From Cycas panzhihuaensis (taxonomy: Eukaryota; Cycadophyta), in contig CM041465.1 of NCBI GenBank assembly GCA_023213395.1, positions 250,115,741 to 250,179,740 of the forward strand: a stretch of DNA of 64,000 bases, in the 5' to 3' direction. Position 1 is the stretch's first letter; every line of letters begins with the position of its first letter. Shown in pieces: positions 21,389-32,465 of this stretch. The translations under genes were made by a program, and so were the position numbers. The notes under the pieces are model-generated. The model had not been told where the DNA came from. It saw nothing but the letters and a program-made list of their open reading frames with translations, and searched no databases.

Positions 21389-22145
21389 GTGGAACTTCCT
21401 TGGTGCTCAAGTCGACAAGGGGAATGGTTTCTGAGTTGCCTTATGATCTTCAGGGTGCACAAAAAAATCTAAGTTGGAGATTTTAGATGCCTACTGGTGA
21501 TTCCACAGATAGGTCCCACACAGGAAGATGCAAAGTCTGCAGCTGCTGAAGATAGCTGGAAGCTTGAGCACGAGTTCTATTCTTGGTTGGATACACATTC
21601 TATTTTCTTTTTGGTTACACTATCAGATACAGCCATATGATAGAAAATTATTTGATGGTTCAAAGAATTCAAATCATTTAATTAAATGCATCCATTGATA
21701 CAAATATTTTGCCAATTGAAGCAAAACTAGTGTGTGAGTTAGCAAATTGATGCCATCATTACTGGAACCTATGAAGAAATTGGCTAACCACAGTTCTTCC
21801 CTTGTGTCCTACTATGAGTTCGATCTTGGACCAGTTGTGGGTCAGTAATAATTGAACATGTGAACAATTCTTCTATGGCCAAAAATTAGCAGTACTTTAT
21901 ATTAAACCTGCCCTAGCTATTTACAATCTTGATATTGCTTTCCTGACACAAATTTCTAGAATCCATTTGGATGGTCCTATAATCTGTTGACTTGGTAAAA
22001 TAGTAGGGAAGATCCCCCCACAAAGTTTAACATTGCAATGGAGGGAAGATGGTGATGGATAGGAAACAAAAACAATAGTTGGAAAAGACAAAATGGTACA
22101 GAATAATTGACTTTGTGCATGTTCTTTATTTTTCACTGTCTGCAG
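21389..22145 (+). other. Intron or flank upstream of oxidase exon
   Basis: No oxidase coding sequence can be read here. The sequence just before 22146 is T-rich and ends CTGTCTGCAG, a good 3' splice site, so this is probably the 3' part of an intron that also holds the plastid and gypsy sequences. Confidence 0.6.
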
Positions 22146-22208
22146 GAAAAGGGTTCAGCATTAGCATCTTTTGCTGCTAAAACTTTGGACAGCTCTCTTA
22201 CTTGGAAG
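22146..22208 (+). CDS. Oxidase exon a (phase 0)
   Basis: [20 protein letters not shown] plus K: corresponds to the stretch NDSGL..YVA.QID.SLSWK of glycolate oxidases. Acceptor CTGCAG, donor AAG|GTATAG. Confidence 0.85.
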
Positions 22209-25200
22209 GTATAGTTCCATTTTTTGCAAGCTATAATCCCCTGCATCTCCATCCCTCTTTTCTTGAAATCTGGTATGCTTGCTAGACTGCTTCTTTCCTT
22301 CATTTCCTGTATTGCAAGTACAAATATAAAACTGTTCACAGTCCTAGCTGATTGAGATCAGAATCTTACTAGACTTGGATGCCAGTTGGGCCTGCCATGT
22401 GTTTTTGGAGTAGATCTGCTGAAGGTTCTGCAGAGATAGAGAGTGTTTTTTTTAATTCAGATATGCTCCTCAGATAGAGCCATTATTATGCCAGTGATCT
22501 GTTTCTTTTGCTAGTTTAAAGAAATTGCATTGCATTTATGGCAGGCATATGTATGCTCTATTCACCACTAGTCAATCTGTATTATAGGGTGTATTTTGGC
22601 TTTGCCCAATGTGTTTCTTTGTTGGCTTTCACTGGGATGATAAATAATCTGCACTTTCGAAGCCAGTCTGTTGATTGCTACTACATAAATCGATTTACTG
22701 CACTGCTATTTTTGTTAGCGTCATTCATGTGAGGTTATGTTCATCTTTATTCCCAAGCAGTTGGTGAAATGTCCTTCCTTCCTACTCATCTTTAGTCGCT
22801 TCTATCTTTTTTGCAAGTGTATGCATGTTTCAAAACTCAAACTGCTGTGCATTGGTTGACAAATGAAAACCTAGGGAGCCAGCGTTTATTTCCCATTTGT
22901 GCATTTCTTTTCTTGCATCTATCAGATCTTTTGTCATCAGTCCCTGGATGTAATCATTAACCCAAGGAATGGGTTGATGGCAATATCTTGTGAATGAATC
23001 AAATTGCATCTTTCTTTGAAATCAATCCTTACATTTCGATAGAACACCTAACGATTTAGACTTGGTCGACTACATTCAAAAACTGAGAGGGAACGCGGCT
23101 ACAGTCTATTAGTCCTTATGTCACTTTTAGCTGCCTCATCTGGAACTCAGTTAAATCTAGATGTGTGACTGTTATGTTTTGTGAAATTTGTTGGAAATTG
23201 CCAATTAATTGCAAATCTTTCTACCTCTGTGAAAACTGATTTTGCACGGTTTGAACATAAGCATTTGCAATATCATCACTTTTCTGAATCATTCCAAGGT
23301 GTGTACAGGATATCAAATGGTTGCAATCAATTACAAATTTACCTATTTTGATCAAGGGAATACTTACTGCTGAAGATGGTTAGTATTTTCTGTTCAAGTT
23401 CCTATTCATTCTCAGTTTTTTTATTTTGAATTTGAAGCTTAGGGTGCATTTCCACAAACTGTTATGTTAGTCATTTGGTACACAGCTACTGAAATTAATT
23501 GAAACATAAGAGTTTGTGAGAAGCTGTCCCTGGTCATATGAGCATGTTGAATTTGAAAAGCTGGAAATTATGAAGGCATACTAATTTTCTATTATATTCA
23601 TGTTTAACAGCTGAATTGGCCATACAAGCTGGAGCAGCTGGGATAGTTGTCTCTAATCATGGAGCACGTCAGCTTGATTATGTTCCATCAACTATTGATG
23701 CTCTTGAAGAGGTTTTGAATAGATTTTAAACATAAAGCAAGTATTTTCTAATTATTTGCAACAGCTACAAACATGGTGCAGGCTATGCACACAAGAAGTA
23801 CCCTCCATAACATGAATGATCTGTTCTCCAACCACCTTGGAGACAGTGCTGCTTACTTGATCAAGGGAACTTGTAGGGTGCATAGACTACACCTAAAATC
23901 ATGCACAAAGAGCATCATAAACGAAGCAGTTAACTGTTATCAAGTGTCAAGTGAATCAAATTGCCAAGAATTAACTAATGTCCAAAAGCATTCATTCGTT
24001 ATGATTTAGAATACTTCAGGTTGTTGCCAAACCAAATAAACACCTCCAAAGACCACCACTTGTGACAGCAGCAGAGTGTCAAAAGAAATAATTATGTGGA
24101 TGTTCATCATATCAAAAGCGAATGAATTGTATCCATCCTATCCATGCATCTAAATGAAAGAAAGAAGTAATGTATAGGGAGAAGATGAAGCATGGCAGTC
24201 AGGGGAATGGACCTCCAATCTAAATAACGGTTTGCATGAAGTGTTCAACATTTATTGAATATTATTTTACCATGATCCAACTTCTTCACAGGACATTTGA
24301 GAAAGTGGATGCATTGAATCCTTTCTCTGGGCAATCATCTATGGTGATGGTGCATTAGGTTAGCAGGCAAGACTTTCTGTGTGAGAGTGAGAATAGCACA
24401 TGTAGTAGATAAGAGATGCAGCAATGCTTATATGATTGTGAGCATCTAGACCATCATTTCCAAGTTTGTAGTAACCCCAAAAGTTAGTGGCCTCGATGGT
24501 TCCAACCAATTGCTACATTTCGTCGTGTACCTAATACAGGGACTATAAAGGAGACAGCATAATAGATACAGTATCATAGCACTCTAGATTTCTGGGGAAT
24601 TGACAACTAGTGTCCCAAATGATTACAATGAGAAATAAACACATTGAGATGAGCAATGAACCTATGTACACCATTCAGGAAATAGATGCATCATGGCAAG
24701 CCTCGGGTACACTGCTGCTTTTAAATATTTTGGCAGAGGTTGTACCAGCTGTACCTGATCTCTTCCTTCATTGGTTTTCCTGACTATCTCATTTCTTATT
24801 TAGCCCTGCTTCTTGTTACCAACAGTCGCCGGGTAACCAATATCTGAGCACCAGAGATCTCTATGGGCTGAGGATGTTAAATGTTGTTTTACCTCAATCT
24901 AACTATAGTAAAAGCTATTGAAAAAGTTCATACAATCTATGGGCACCTTGGTTTTGGTTAGAGAGAGTTGTTCCATATGGGAGTCAATACTTTATAACAT
25001 AGATAGCAGATGTAATGGTGCTTGTGTGTTCATAACAATCATTCCAAAGTTTGTTACAGGCTCCAAGAACTACCATCAGACCAATGCTCTCTGCATTTTG
25101 TATGTGTGAAAAATATCTACTAGCTATATCTAATATTGATGCTAAACAACTCTCACCTGGATAACATTGTAGATTATCAAGCACTACATGACTAGTGCCC

Positions 25201-26330
25201 AAAGATTGCTAGAGTAGTTCCCAAGAATTTGATACATAGTGATAAGCCTATGGCACACTATCTGGGAAATAGATATATCACCATGATCCTTTGGTACAAT
25301 AGTACCCAGAAGATGAATACAGCCTCCCCCACATGATGGATTCAAGATTCCCGATGTTCAAGAAGGTTACAAGATGCCTGAGGTTTTGCTACCAGCAAAT
25401 ACATCTTGAATAAGTCTTCGACACATCTTCCCCAGGGGGGGAATAATGACTCATTGTGAATATATTAGCTCCTATTAGCATAGAAAAGCAATGGTGCTTC
25501 TTGTGCACCCGTGAATCTGTACCAGGATACCATTGTGAATGTAGTCTCCAAAACAAGGTGCATTTCACTCTTTCCAGTATCTCCTAAAGCCTATCTGACA
25601 AGTGAGATGATTCATCAGTTCAAGACTTGCTTGATTTTATGTGTATCAGGAAAAAATGATGAGTATTATGCTGAAAACATTGCTTCCTTTTGTCCTTTCT
25701 TCAAATGTTTATTAGTGTGATTTTCTTATGTTTGCTCAAATGCTTGTTTTATCTTGGGAATGATTATCAATAAGGAACATATACCATCAACTGAGAGATC
25801 TACATTGTAATCTGCTTTCAAACAGGTTGTCCAAGCTGTGCAAGGCAGAGTCCCTGTACTTTTTGATGGGGGCATCCGCCGTGGTACAGACATTTTCAAA
25901 GCACTGGCTCTCGGTGCACAAGCAGTTCTGGTCTGTCATCTCATATTTTAACCATTTTGAGATTCGTCAAGTTCCATTGCATTGCATGCTCTTTTACATG
26001 TAAATCCACACAATTTTTTATATATGCATATAAGACAACACAAGTTCTCATATACATGAATACATATAAAGAGGCTTGCCAAGCCAGTTCATGACTTTTT
26101 AGAAACTGCATACCTTTCTCACGTTCTGTAATGTTATTATTCTATTGCAGATTGGAAGGCCTGTAATCTTTGGCTTAGCTGTAAAAGGAGAATTGGGTAT
26201 CAAAAAAGTGCTACAGATGCTTTTTGAAGAGTTTGAACTAACAATGTCACTTGCTGGTTGTCAAACTGTCAAGGATATATCTAGATCTCATGTTCAAACT
26301 GAGCGAGATAGAATAAGGTCAATGCTGTGA
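22146..26330 (+). CDS. (S)-2-hydroxy-acid oxidase (glycolate oxidase family), C-terminal exons
   Basis: Five exons join in frame: 22146-22208, 23309-23378, 23611-23711, 25826-25930 and 26151-26330. Every intron has GT-AG ends and phases fit without a stop. The 172-residue product matches the C-terminal half of plant glycolate oxidase, an FMN TIM-barrel enzyme of peroxisomes that oxidises 2-hydroxy acids with O2 and makes H2O2. Active-site Lys (LIKG), His and Arg (SNHGARQLD) and the FMN-phosphate loops ([14 protein letters not shown]) are all present. The end SML is a minor plant PTS1 signal instead of the usual ARL/SRL/PRL. Together with [16 protein letters not shown] this suggests the long-chain HAOX branch rather than photorespiratory GLO (inference). 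The N-terminal ~190 residues are not in the window. Either they lie upstream across a very large intron or the locus is truncated. Confidence 0.88.
23309..23378 (+). CDS. Oxidase exon b
   Basis: [20 protein letters not shown] then AED: matches DV.WLQTIT.LPILVKGV.TAED. The Lys of LIKG contacts the FMN N1 position. Acceptor GTACAG, donor GATG|GTTAGT; the exon ends one base into a codon. Confidence 0.9.
23611..23711 (+). CDS. Oxidase exon c (catalytic His)
   Basis: [20 protein letters not shown] then [14 protein letters not shown]. Contains the base-acting His and substrate-binding Arg in NHGAR. Acceptor TTAACAG, donor GAG|GTTTTG. Confidence 0.92.
24370..25320. repeat. Diverged tandem duplication in oxidase intron
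   Basis: Within the 2.1-kb intron 23712-25825, about 24370-24720 is repeated at about 24955-25315 at a constant offset of about 587 bases. Examples: CATCATTTCCAAGTTTGT against CAATCATTCCAAAGTTTGT, and CCTATGTACACCATTCAGGA against CCTATGGCACACTATCTGGG. Old duplication, no ORF. Confidence 0.55.
25826..25930 (+). CDS. Oxidase exon d (FMN phosphate loop)
   Basis: [20 protein letters not shown] then [15 protein letters not shown]. 35 codons, phase 0 at both ends. Acceptor AAACAG, donor CTG|GTCTGT. Confidence 0.92.
26151..26330 (+). CDS. Oxidase terminal exon
   Basis: [20 protein letters not shown] then [17 protein letters not shown], ending RIRSML and TGA at 26328-26330. IGRP supplies the FMN-phosphate Arg. 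The final tripeptide SML is the probable peroxisomal targeting signal. Confidence 0.92.
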   Translation: MGRPVIFGLAVKGELGIKKVLQMLFEEFELTMSLAGCQTVKDISRSHVQTERDRIRSML

Positions 26331-26909
26331 TAAAATTTCAAATTTTATCTCAACCATATCATGCAGAATTGGCCTCAAGGGAAGAGTTTATATTTTCAGT
26401 ACTTGTAATTCTTTCAGTCTCACTCATTTTTAATGTGTTCATTTTAGTATTTGGTGTGGATGCCTTTGAATGGATCAAAAGGACAATCATATCAAATTAC
26501 GTGTCTTGAAGATGATTCCTTGACATTAAAATCTCATAAAATTCTCTCATATAAGTGCCTATTGCGGTTGTAGCTGGGCGTAAGATGCATGTACCTTCCT
26601 TTCACCCACCGTTCCAACTATATGATTGTCAAAACCCAAGGAAAATGGGGTTGCTTTTATAAGATGTTTAATATACCATGAATGGCTTTACTTAATGCTA
26701 GAATCAGGAATTTTCAAGCTTGCCGCAAACTAATTTATTGGTCTCAAATATTTTCGTATAACTTTCTCTTAAACTAGTATCCAAGTACAAAATCATTTTA
26801 GAATTAATTTGCTCATCAATTGATTTATTGTCTATATGAAGTTATTGAATACTAGCTTCAGGATCAGAAATTCCATAAGCTAACTCATATTTTTCATTTT
26901 CCTTATTAG
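26331..26909 (+). other. 3' flank of the oxidase gene
   Basis: Probable 3' UTR and downstream sequence up to the LTR element. No further gene seen. Confidence 0.5.
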
Positions 26910-26914
26910 TATAC

Positions 26915-27277
26915 TGTTAGAGTATAATGTTTAATCTGTGTAAAGTGTGTCCTAGGATTAATAGTCTTAGTCCTAAGTCTTAGAGTCAGAGAGTCATTAT
27001 AATATTGTGTGAGAAGATAGAAGCTTATTGGTCAAGTTAGTTGGTGTAATGTCATTGGTTAGGACAAAGGTATTTGTCCCACATGCATCACTTGTCTTGT
27101 ATGTCCTCCCACCTCCTTTGTATATAAAGGTGGTTGAGGTAGTATATGTCAATACATCATTAAGGCTCATGTTGAGTCTTTGGTGCTTTGGTATGTTTTC
27201 TGATTATGTTGAGTTACTCCTTGCTCCTTGATATTGTTATTGTGGATGATGAATGTTTTCCATGTTAAACTCTAACA
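26915..27277 (+). repeat. 5' LTR of small LTR element copy 2
   Basis: 363 bp with TATA box TATATAAAGG at 27121-27130 and closely similar to 31476-31829. Confidence 0.9.
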
Positions 27278-27290
27278 TGGTATCAGAGCA
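27278..27290 (+). promoter_or_regulatory. Primer binding site (initiator tRNA-Met)
   Basis: TGGTATCAGAGCA directly after the LTR, a perfect plant primer site. Confidence 0.93.
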
Positions 27291-29769
27291 GGTTGCATGC
27301 TAAGGTTGTTATTACGCAGGTTCGCCACCATATCTATGATAAGGAAAGGTAACTCCGTTAGATTGATTGCTAGATTGAAATTCCAGGTTATCCTACTGTA
27401 AGATGAAGATTGAGAAGCTCAGTGAAGGATAAAGCATTCAAGCAAAGAGGTGGTTTCATCAAGCCATTACTAGATTAAGATCGAATTGAAGAGAAGTTCA
27501 AGGCTTTACTAATTCAAAGTGAGCCACTGTTGGTGTGAGAAAGAATTTCACCAGGTAATATCACTCCCTTGTTGCATTATATATATTAGGGTTTATCCTA
27601 AAAGTCAAGGCCAACATGTATGGAGAAATAATGACTTTTGAAGTTATATGAGGGATTGATATTTGGAGGATATTCATTGGATTTGTACTCTGGCTATTGT
27701 TGCATGTCTATAGAAATATGATTGCCAATATTTATTAGTTGCTAGCATTAGTTTAAGGTTTGGTAAAATCTTAACTTTGGCAATGTTATAAGTGTTGAGA
27801 CAAAGAAGGTGTTGGTTCTGTGTGAAAGATTTATGGTCATTTTTGACTTTGAATGTCCACTAGTGGACAACGTACCCTACGCAATAATTCTGCTTTGTCA
27901 GATTAAGCTGAAGATAGCCGCCAATGTATTAGCCCTATCTCGAAGAAAGACCTGAATACACAGTTGCCAGAGTCATTCTGGGTGCCACCAGTGAAGAAAT
28001 AAACCACAGTACAGTCCTTGATGTGCAAACGCTGGGGTGTTAACCTTCTGCAATCCGGCTCCACCTCCTGTCTGTGATCCACACTTTTCTTCACAGCCTC
28101 TACAAAAACGTGAAGACAACGATCGTGTCGGTGGATTTAGACTTTCTCCTGAGAATTGCATGCTTTTGACATTAGATCTGAGTGGAAGGAGAGGCTATAG
28201 GTGACTTCCTGCTCTAAGGGATGTTGTTCTCAATAGCAAACTCCTTGTGAGCAGTCATGCTGCTGGGACATAATTACTAACTCTTGCACGTCTTATCACT
28301 TTATTCAAGTCTTTGAACTTCATGACTGATTGTACCTGGAGTTGTGCTTGCTTGGTAGCTTGCCCTCAAGTTGCATCCACAGAATTACAAGACTTGGCCA
28401 TAGCATTTCTCATAAATATTTGTGCGGGTTGTGCTCGGCATTCTAGGAATCAAGAATGATTCAAACATAAGGAGGGGCTTTGTTCTTCCATAGTCTCAGT
28501 CTAATGGTGCTAGAATACTCACAGAGAGACAGGGAATGTAGATGAGCACCTGCAAGAGGTCTGGGATGCATGGACAGAATGGAAGATAGCTTGGAGGCGA
28601 TTACCCTTTTGTCTGGTTTTATCCAGCAGTAATAAGATATTTGGCCTATTTGTACTAGGTGCAGCATTGAATGTCCAGATCTGTTATGTGATTCCAAAGG
28701 CGCCTGCCTTGTGGTTGTTTTGACCTAGGCAATATTCCCCACAACGTGGTCCCTCCAGTTTTGGAGGCTCTCAGATAGAGCACTAGCATTGACCATTGCA
28801 TATGTGGTTTGAGATGTTGGTCCAAGCAGACAGTTTGGGATGGTTGTTACCATATGCATGCTTTGCAGTTTGGTGATCACTAGTCTTGCAGCCTTTGGGA
28901 AACTTTAAGGTTCCAATGCTTGTGGCCTCATGGCATTATGGTGTGCTGATTTGTGAGCTTTGAGCTGCTTTGGGTAGTTATGAGGACCCAAGCCTAAAAG
29001 CTTAGGATTGAAGTTGTTGCATTTGTGCTTATGATGTATTGATCTTGCAGCCTCTGGAGTATGGTATATGGCATATGTGCTTTGTAATATGATTTAGGGT
29101 AGCTGGAATCAGGAGTTTGAAACTTGAGACAGGAAGAGTGGGTCTTGGCTGAGATCATGCTCTTGTGTTTTTTTCTGTAATGCTGATATCTATTATCTTG
29201 AATGGTTTTCTATCATTACCTCTTGCTACAGTTGCATCAAATGTGGTAGTCTCAGGCCCATGTGGAGTCACGCAGTTGTGGAAACTTGCGCCTCCTGAGG
29301 GGTCACCACCCTGATCAAATAAAACTTTATTGAAAGGACATAATTTCTTCAGATCATACTTGAAGGGCATTGAAGTGTATGAGGCTGTCATCGAATCCTT
29401 AAGCTCTTTTTGAACTGCTCAAGACACGAGTTTAAGGCGTGAATCATAATCAAGACATCATTACTATAAGTGTATTGACTACAATGAATTCTGTTTTGAA
29501 GGCAGGTCATTGGCAGAGTTGATCCTAAAGTGAGTTGGTGTCGGTCCTCTCATTGATCTGGTTGTGGAGGTAGCTGACACTCTTGATATCATCGCTGAAA
29601 TAAGATATCAGGCTTACAGTCTATGATTCTCATGTACAGCCAGTAGGATGTGATGGCAGATCTAGAGTTCCAAAAAAGGTGCTCTTATGTATCGAGGTAT
29701 TTTTTGCAATAATGGATGTATGAACTTGATTGACACATATAGAAAATTTCTTCCCCGAAAACACCAAGA
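27291..29769 (+). other. Leader of small LTR element copy 2
   Basis: The first ~260 bases align with the leader of copy 1. The remainder (about 27640-29770) has no evident counterpart in copy 1 and only short frames. Around 28720-29100 phrases such as CTTGCAGCCTTTGG and CTTGCAGCCTCTGG recur, hinting at old internal duplication. It may contain captured sequence; nothing identifiable. Confidence 0.45.
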
Positions 29770-30250
29770 TTGGTCTATTTTCATTTTTTAAGGCTGAAGT
29801 GGGTATTCTTTAATTCATACGACATGGAGTTGAGTGACGTCATAGTTTTTGTGACGGAAAAAAATGAATACTGGTTGACAGATCTTCCTTTTCCTTTGCC
29901 CAAATATATTGGAACTAATTTTTTTTTTTGGAAAATTAAGGAGAGCATATTCATACTAAAGAAACTTTGGAAGACAATTATTGGTATTGAAAAGGCTCAC
30001 GAAGAAGGGGAGGAAGCTTTTAGAAAGAAAAATAGAATAGCCATTGACATAATGCTTGCAACTTTTGATAAGGGCCATCTTCCTTCTCCTTATCACTTCC
30101 TTGTCCGATCTCTTTAAAACACCAACTCAGCTGAAGACGCTTGGAAACTGCTGACAGAAGTACATGAAAAAGGACCTGAAGAAGTGCAAAGGTGTATCAA
30201 AAGGGCAAAGAACCAAAGGAGGAAGATGAAAAGGAAAGTCAAAAAATAAC
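29770..30250 (+). pseudogene. Gag-like N-terminal module of copy 2
   Basis: The frame 29770-30117 contains LPKYIGTNFFFWKIKESIFI, then LWKTIIGIEKAHEEGEEAF and KKNRIAIDIMLATFD. This is the copia GAG pattern (L.G.N...W...M...L....LW..I.G, then W...D..A...I...L). After a TAA at 30115-30117 the frame resumes as SAEDAWKLLTEVHEKG (canonical TA.E.W..L...Y). A lysine-rich KNQRRKMKRKVKK follows, equivalent to the basic stretch of copy 1. The gag part itself differs clearly from that of copy 1. Confidence 0.7.
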
Positions 30251-31400
30251 TTGATTCTGGTAAGGAAAATTCTCTCGTAGATAAACAAGAGGCTGATAAT
30301 TTCTGCCCAAAATCTGATGAAAATTTGAGTGCACCAAATGACCTGAGTCTCACCAAGATGACAGGAGACTTCACACCTGGGATTGCTGAAGTTGAAGAAT
30401 CTGAACCACAATCTTTGCAGATAATTCTTCACGAAAACACGTGCATACTGACAGAAGGTATGGGCAACATTGTCCTAGTTTGTGTTTACAGGTTGGTAGC
30501 CAGAATTCAAATGATGACATGATATACAGTGATATGCATATATTGTAGACTATCCATGATTACTTTCAATTCAGTTGCATCCTGTATTCTCATCTTTGAA
30601 AGAATCAAAATTATGACAACATATCCTACAACAACACTAGAAAGTTGTTTTAAAGAAAGAAGGGACATAGGCAGGATATTATATGATCAAAATCTTGTTT
30701 GTCAAGATCATATTACATTTTGGGTAGGTTACTTAATCATAAAGGTCAATCATATTGAAATAATGTTCCATCTCTGTATAACCATAATCAGGAAGCATGT
30801 ACATGTAGGCATCATGAAAATACTCATTATACTTTATTCAAGGAATCTCGAGTGATATGGAGAAAATAGGGTATCTTGCACAGCCTACAGGTAACAATGA
30901 TGAAGCAATTAGAACTCATCTCAATGAATTCATTGCTTCTGGGGAGGATGATATTATCTCACCACTTGATGACTTATCATTATATTTGGTTAAATGATGA
31001 TATTGTCAACTTATCTCTAATTGATAACATTTATCACTCATATGCTAAAGAAAGCAGAAGCAAACAGATGGTGATCAGAATTCTGATAGAAGACAAGACA
31101 TATTTGATGTACACCTTGAATATGCTTTTAATGAGTACATGCAAGGTCAACTGACAAGTCTATACCAAGTTCAAGTTGAACTAGCCATGATTCACTACTC
31201 ATTTTGCATGAGAAAGGATTCCAAATTGTATATAAAGATAAATGAGGCAAAGCTCGAAGACCATCAGTCTAAATGACTACTTCAAAGACGACACCGCAAG
31301 AATGAAGACAAAAATCAAGGCGAAAACATTGTGTTCAAGACCATTCCAAGATCAAGACGCTGTAAATTCAAAGCAAAGTACATGTTGAGTCCATTGAAGG
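30251..31400 (+). pseudogene. Unknown conserved domain of copy 2
   Basis: Frameshifted counterpart of the C-terminal two thirds of the copy 1 ORF. The clearest stretch, 30529-30855, reads IYCRLSMITFNSVASCILIF and FKERRDIGRILYDQNLVCQD against ICTRLYMTTFNMVAFSALIL and FKRRKNIVGVSFDQSLAYQD in copy 1. The tail at about 31160-31390 (LLQRRHRKNEDKNQGENIVF, RCKFKAK) also matches. At the site of the third TAG in copy 1, this copy has CAG (about 30490-30492). I do not recognise the domain. Confidence 0.65.
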
Positions 31401-31475
31401 TCATTTGTCAAGTGTCATGTTAGTCCTTAGTATTTAGTCATTTTTGTAGTCTTGACATTAAACATTAAGGGGAGG

Positions 31476-31829
31476 TGTTAGAGTATAATATTTAATGTGT
31501 GTCCTAGGATTAATAGTCTTAGTCCTAAGTCTTAGAGTCAAAGAGTCATTATAATATTATGTGAGAAGATAAAAGCTTATTGGTCAAGTTAATTGGTATA
31601 ATGTCATTGGTTACGACAAAGGTATTTGTCCCACATGCATTACTTGTCTTATATGTCCTCCCACCTCCTTTGTATATAAAGGTGGTTGAGGTAGTATATG
31701 TCAATACATCATTAAGGCTCATGTTGAGTCTTTGGTGCTTTGGTATGTTTTCTGATTATGTTGAGTTACTCCTTGCTCCTTGATATTGTTATTGTGGCTG
31801 ATGAATGTTTTCCATGTTAAACTCTAACA
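31476..31829 (+). repeat. 3' LTR of small LTR element copy 2
   Basis: 354 bp; TATA box TATATAAAGG at 31673-31682; ends ACTCTAACA. Confidence 0.9.
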
Positions 31830-31834
31830 CATAC

Positions 31835-32463
31835 TTCACAGTAGTTTTGTGAAGATTATCAACCTCTTTAGGAAAATCATCATTAATAGTAGTTCTTGTA
31901 TCAGCATGAGTTGTTTAAACTGAGGGGACCCATTACAATGCTCCACTGTCTAAAGGTGGGGTTTGCGCATGACTGATCATATGCAGCCTATGTTTTGGTC
32001 GGTTTCACCTGCCTACTTTCAATGATACTCACAAGGTCCATGAAACTCTCTTCTTATAAGACCTACCCATTATCAATGTTGCATACTGGTTATTAGCATT
32101 CACAACTCATCAGCATGTGGTGAAGTGAAAGACCATATCACATCATTACAAAGCATATGATAGGATTCCACAACCATTATTGTATCGATGAAAAAAATAT
32201 TACAATATTACATGAGATTCATCTCTCACACTAGACAAGTGAGTGTTTACCTTTTAAACATAATCAAGAGTCACTTTACATTTGTGTCACCCTTCATACA
32301 TACCCTTACAATATGACCATTACAAGATATTATAATGCATAATGACATACCAACTAATCTCTTTAGTAATCCATAGCACTAGCATGCAGTTGTACGCTTC
32401 ACTCCATTATGCTGGCTCTAACCTAGAGGTTGGCCTACCTTCAATATTATGGCTGAACTAACA
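31835..32463. other. Intergenic, no gene seen
   Basis: AT-rich sequence without recognisable coding, RNA or repeat features. Confidence 0.45.
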
Positions 32464-32465
32464 CC

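Larger units (their letters stand above)
26915..31829 (+). mobile_element. Small non-autonomous LTR retrotransposon, copy 2
   Basis: LTRs 26915-27277 and 31476-31829, each TGTTAGAGTATAAT to ACTCTAACA. Target copies TATAC (26910-26914) and CATAC (31830-31834), one mismatch. A full initiator tRNA-Met primer site follows the left LTR and the polypurine tract AAGGGGAGG (31467-31475) precedes the right one. Same family as 4230-8619: LTRs and the C-terminal half of the ORF agree. 4.9 kb, no pol genes. It lies 585 bp downstream of the oxidase stop codon, in the same orientation. Confidence 0.9.

Noticed and set aside
21400-22145. Search for upstream oxidase exons (LGRRE.DIKN, LSSW, substrate Tyr and Trp motifs)
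   Set aside because: None could be read in any frame.
23773-24009. Plus-strand 78-codon frame in the oxidase intron
   Set aside because: Lies between exons with good splice sites, no family likeness, and codon use is not distinctive.
27903-28161. Cys-rich minus-strand frames in the leader of LTR element copy 2, possible captured gene
   Set aside because: Short, no family recognised, overlapping in two frames; kept only as unexplained leader sequence.
30480-30495. TTTGTGTTTACAG followed by G, like a 3' splice site that would join two ORFs of the small LTR element
   Set aside because: The matching site in the other copy is TATAG in a continuous frame. A CAG codon decaying to TAG explains both copies without splicing.
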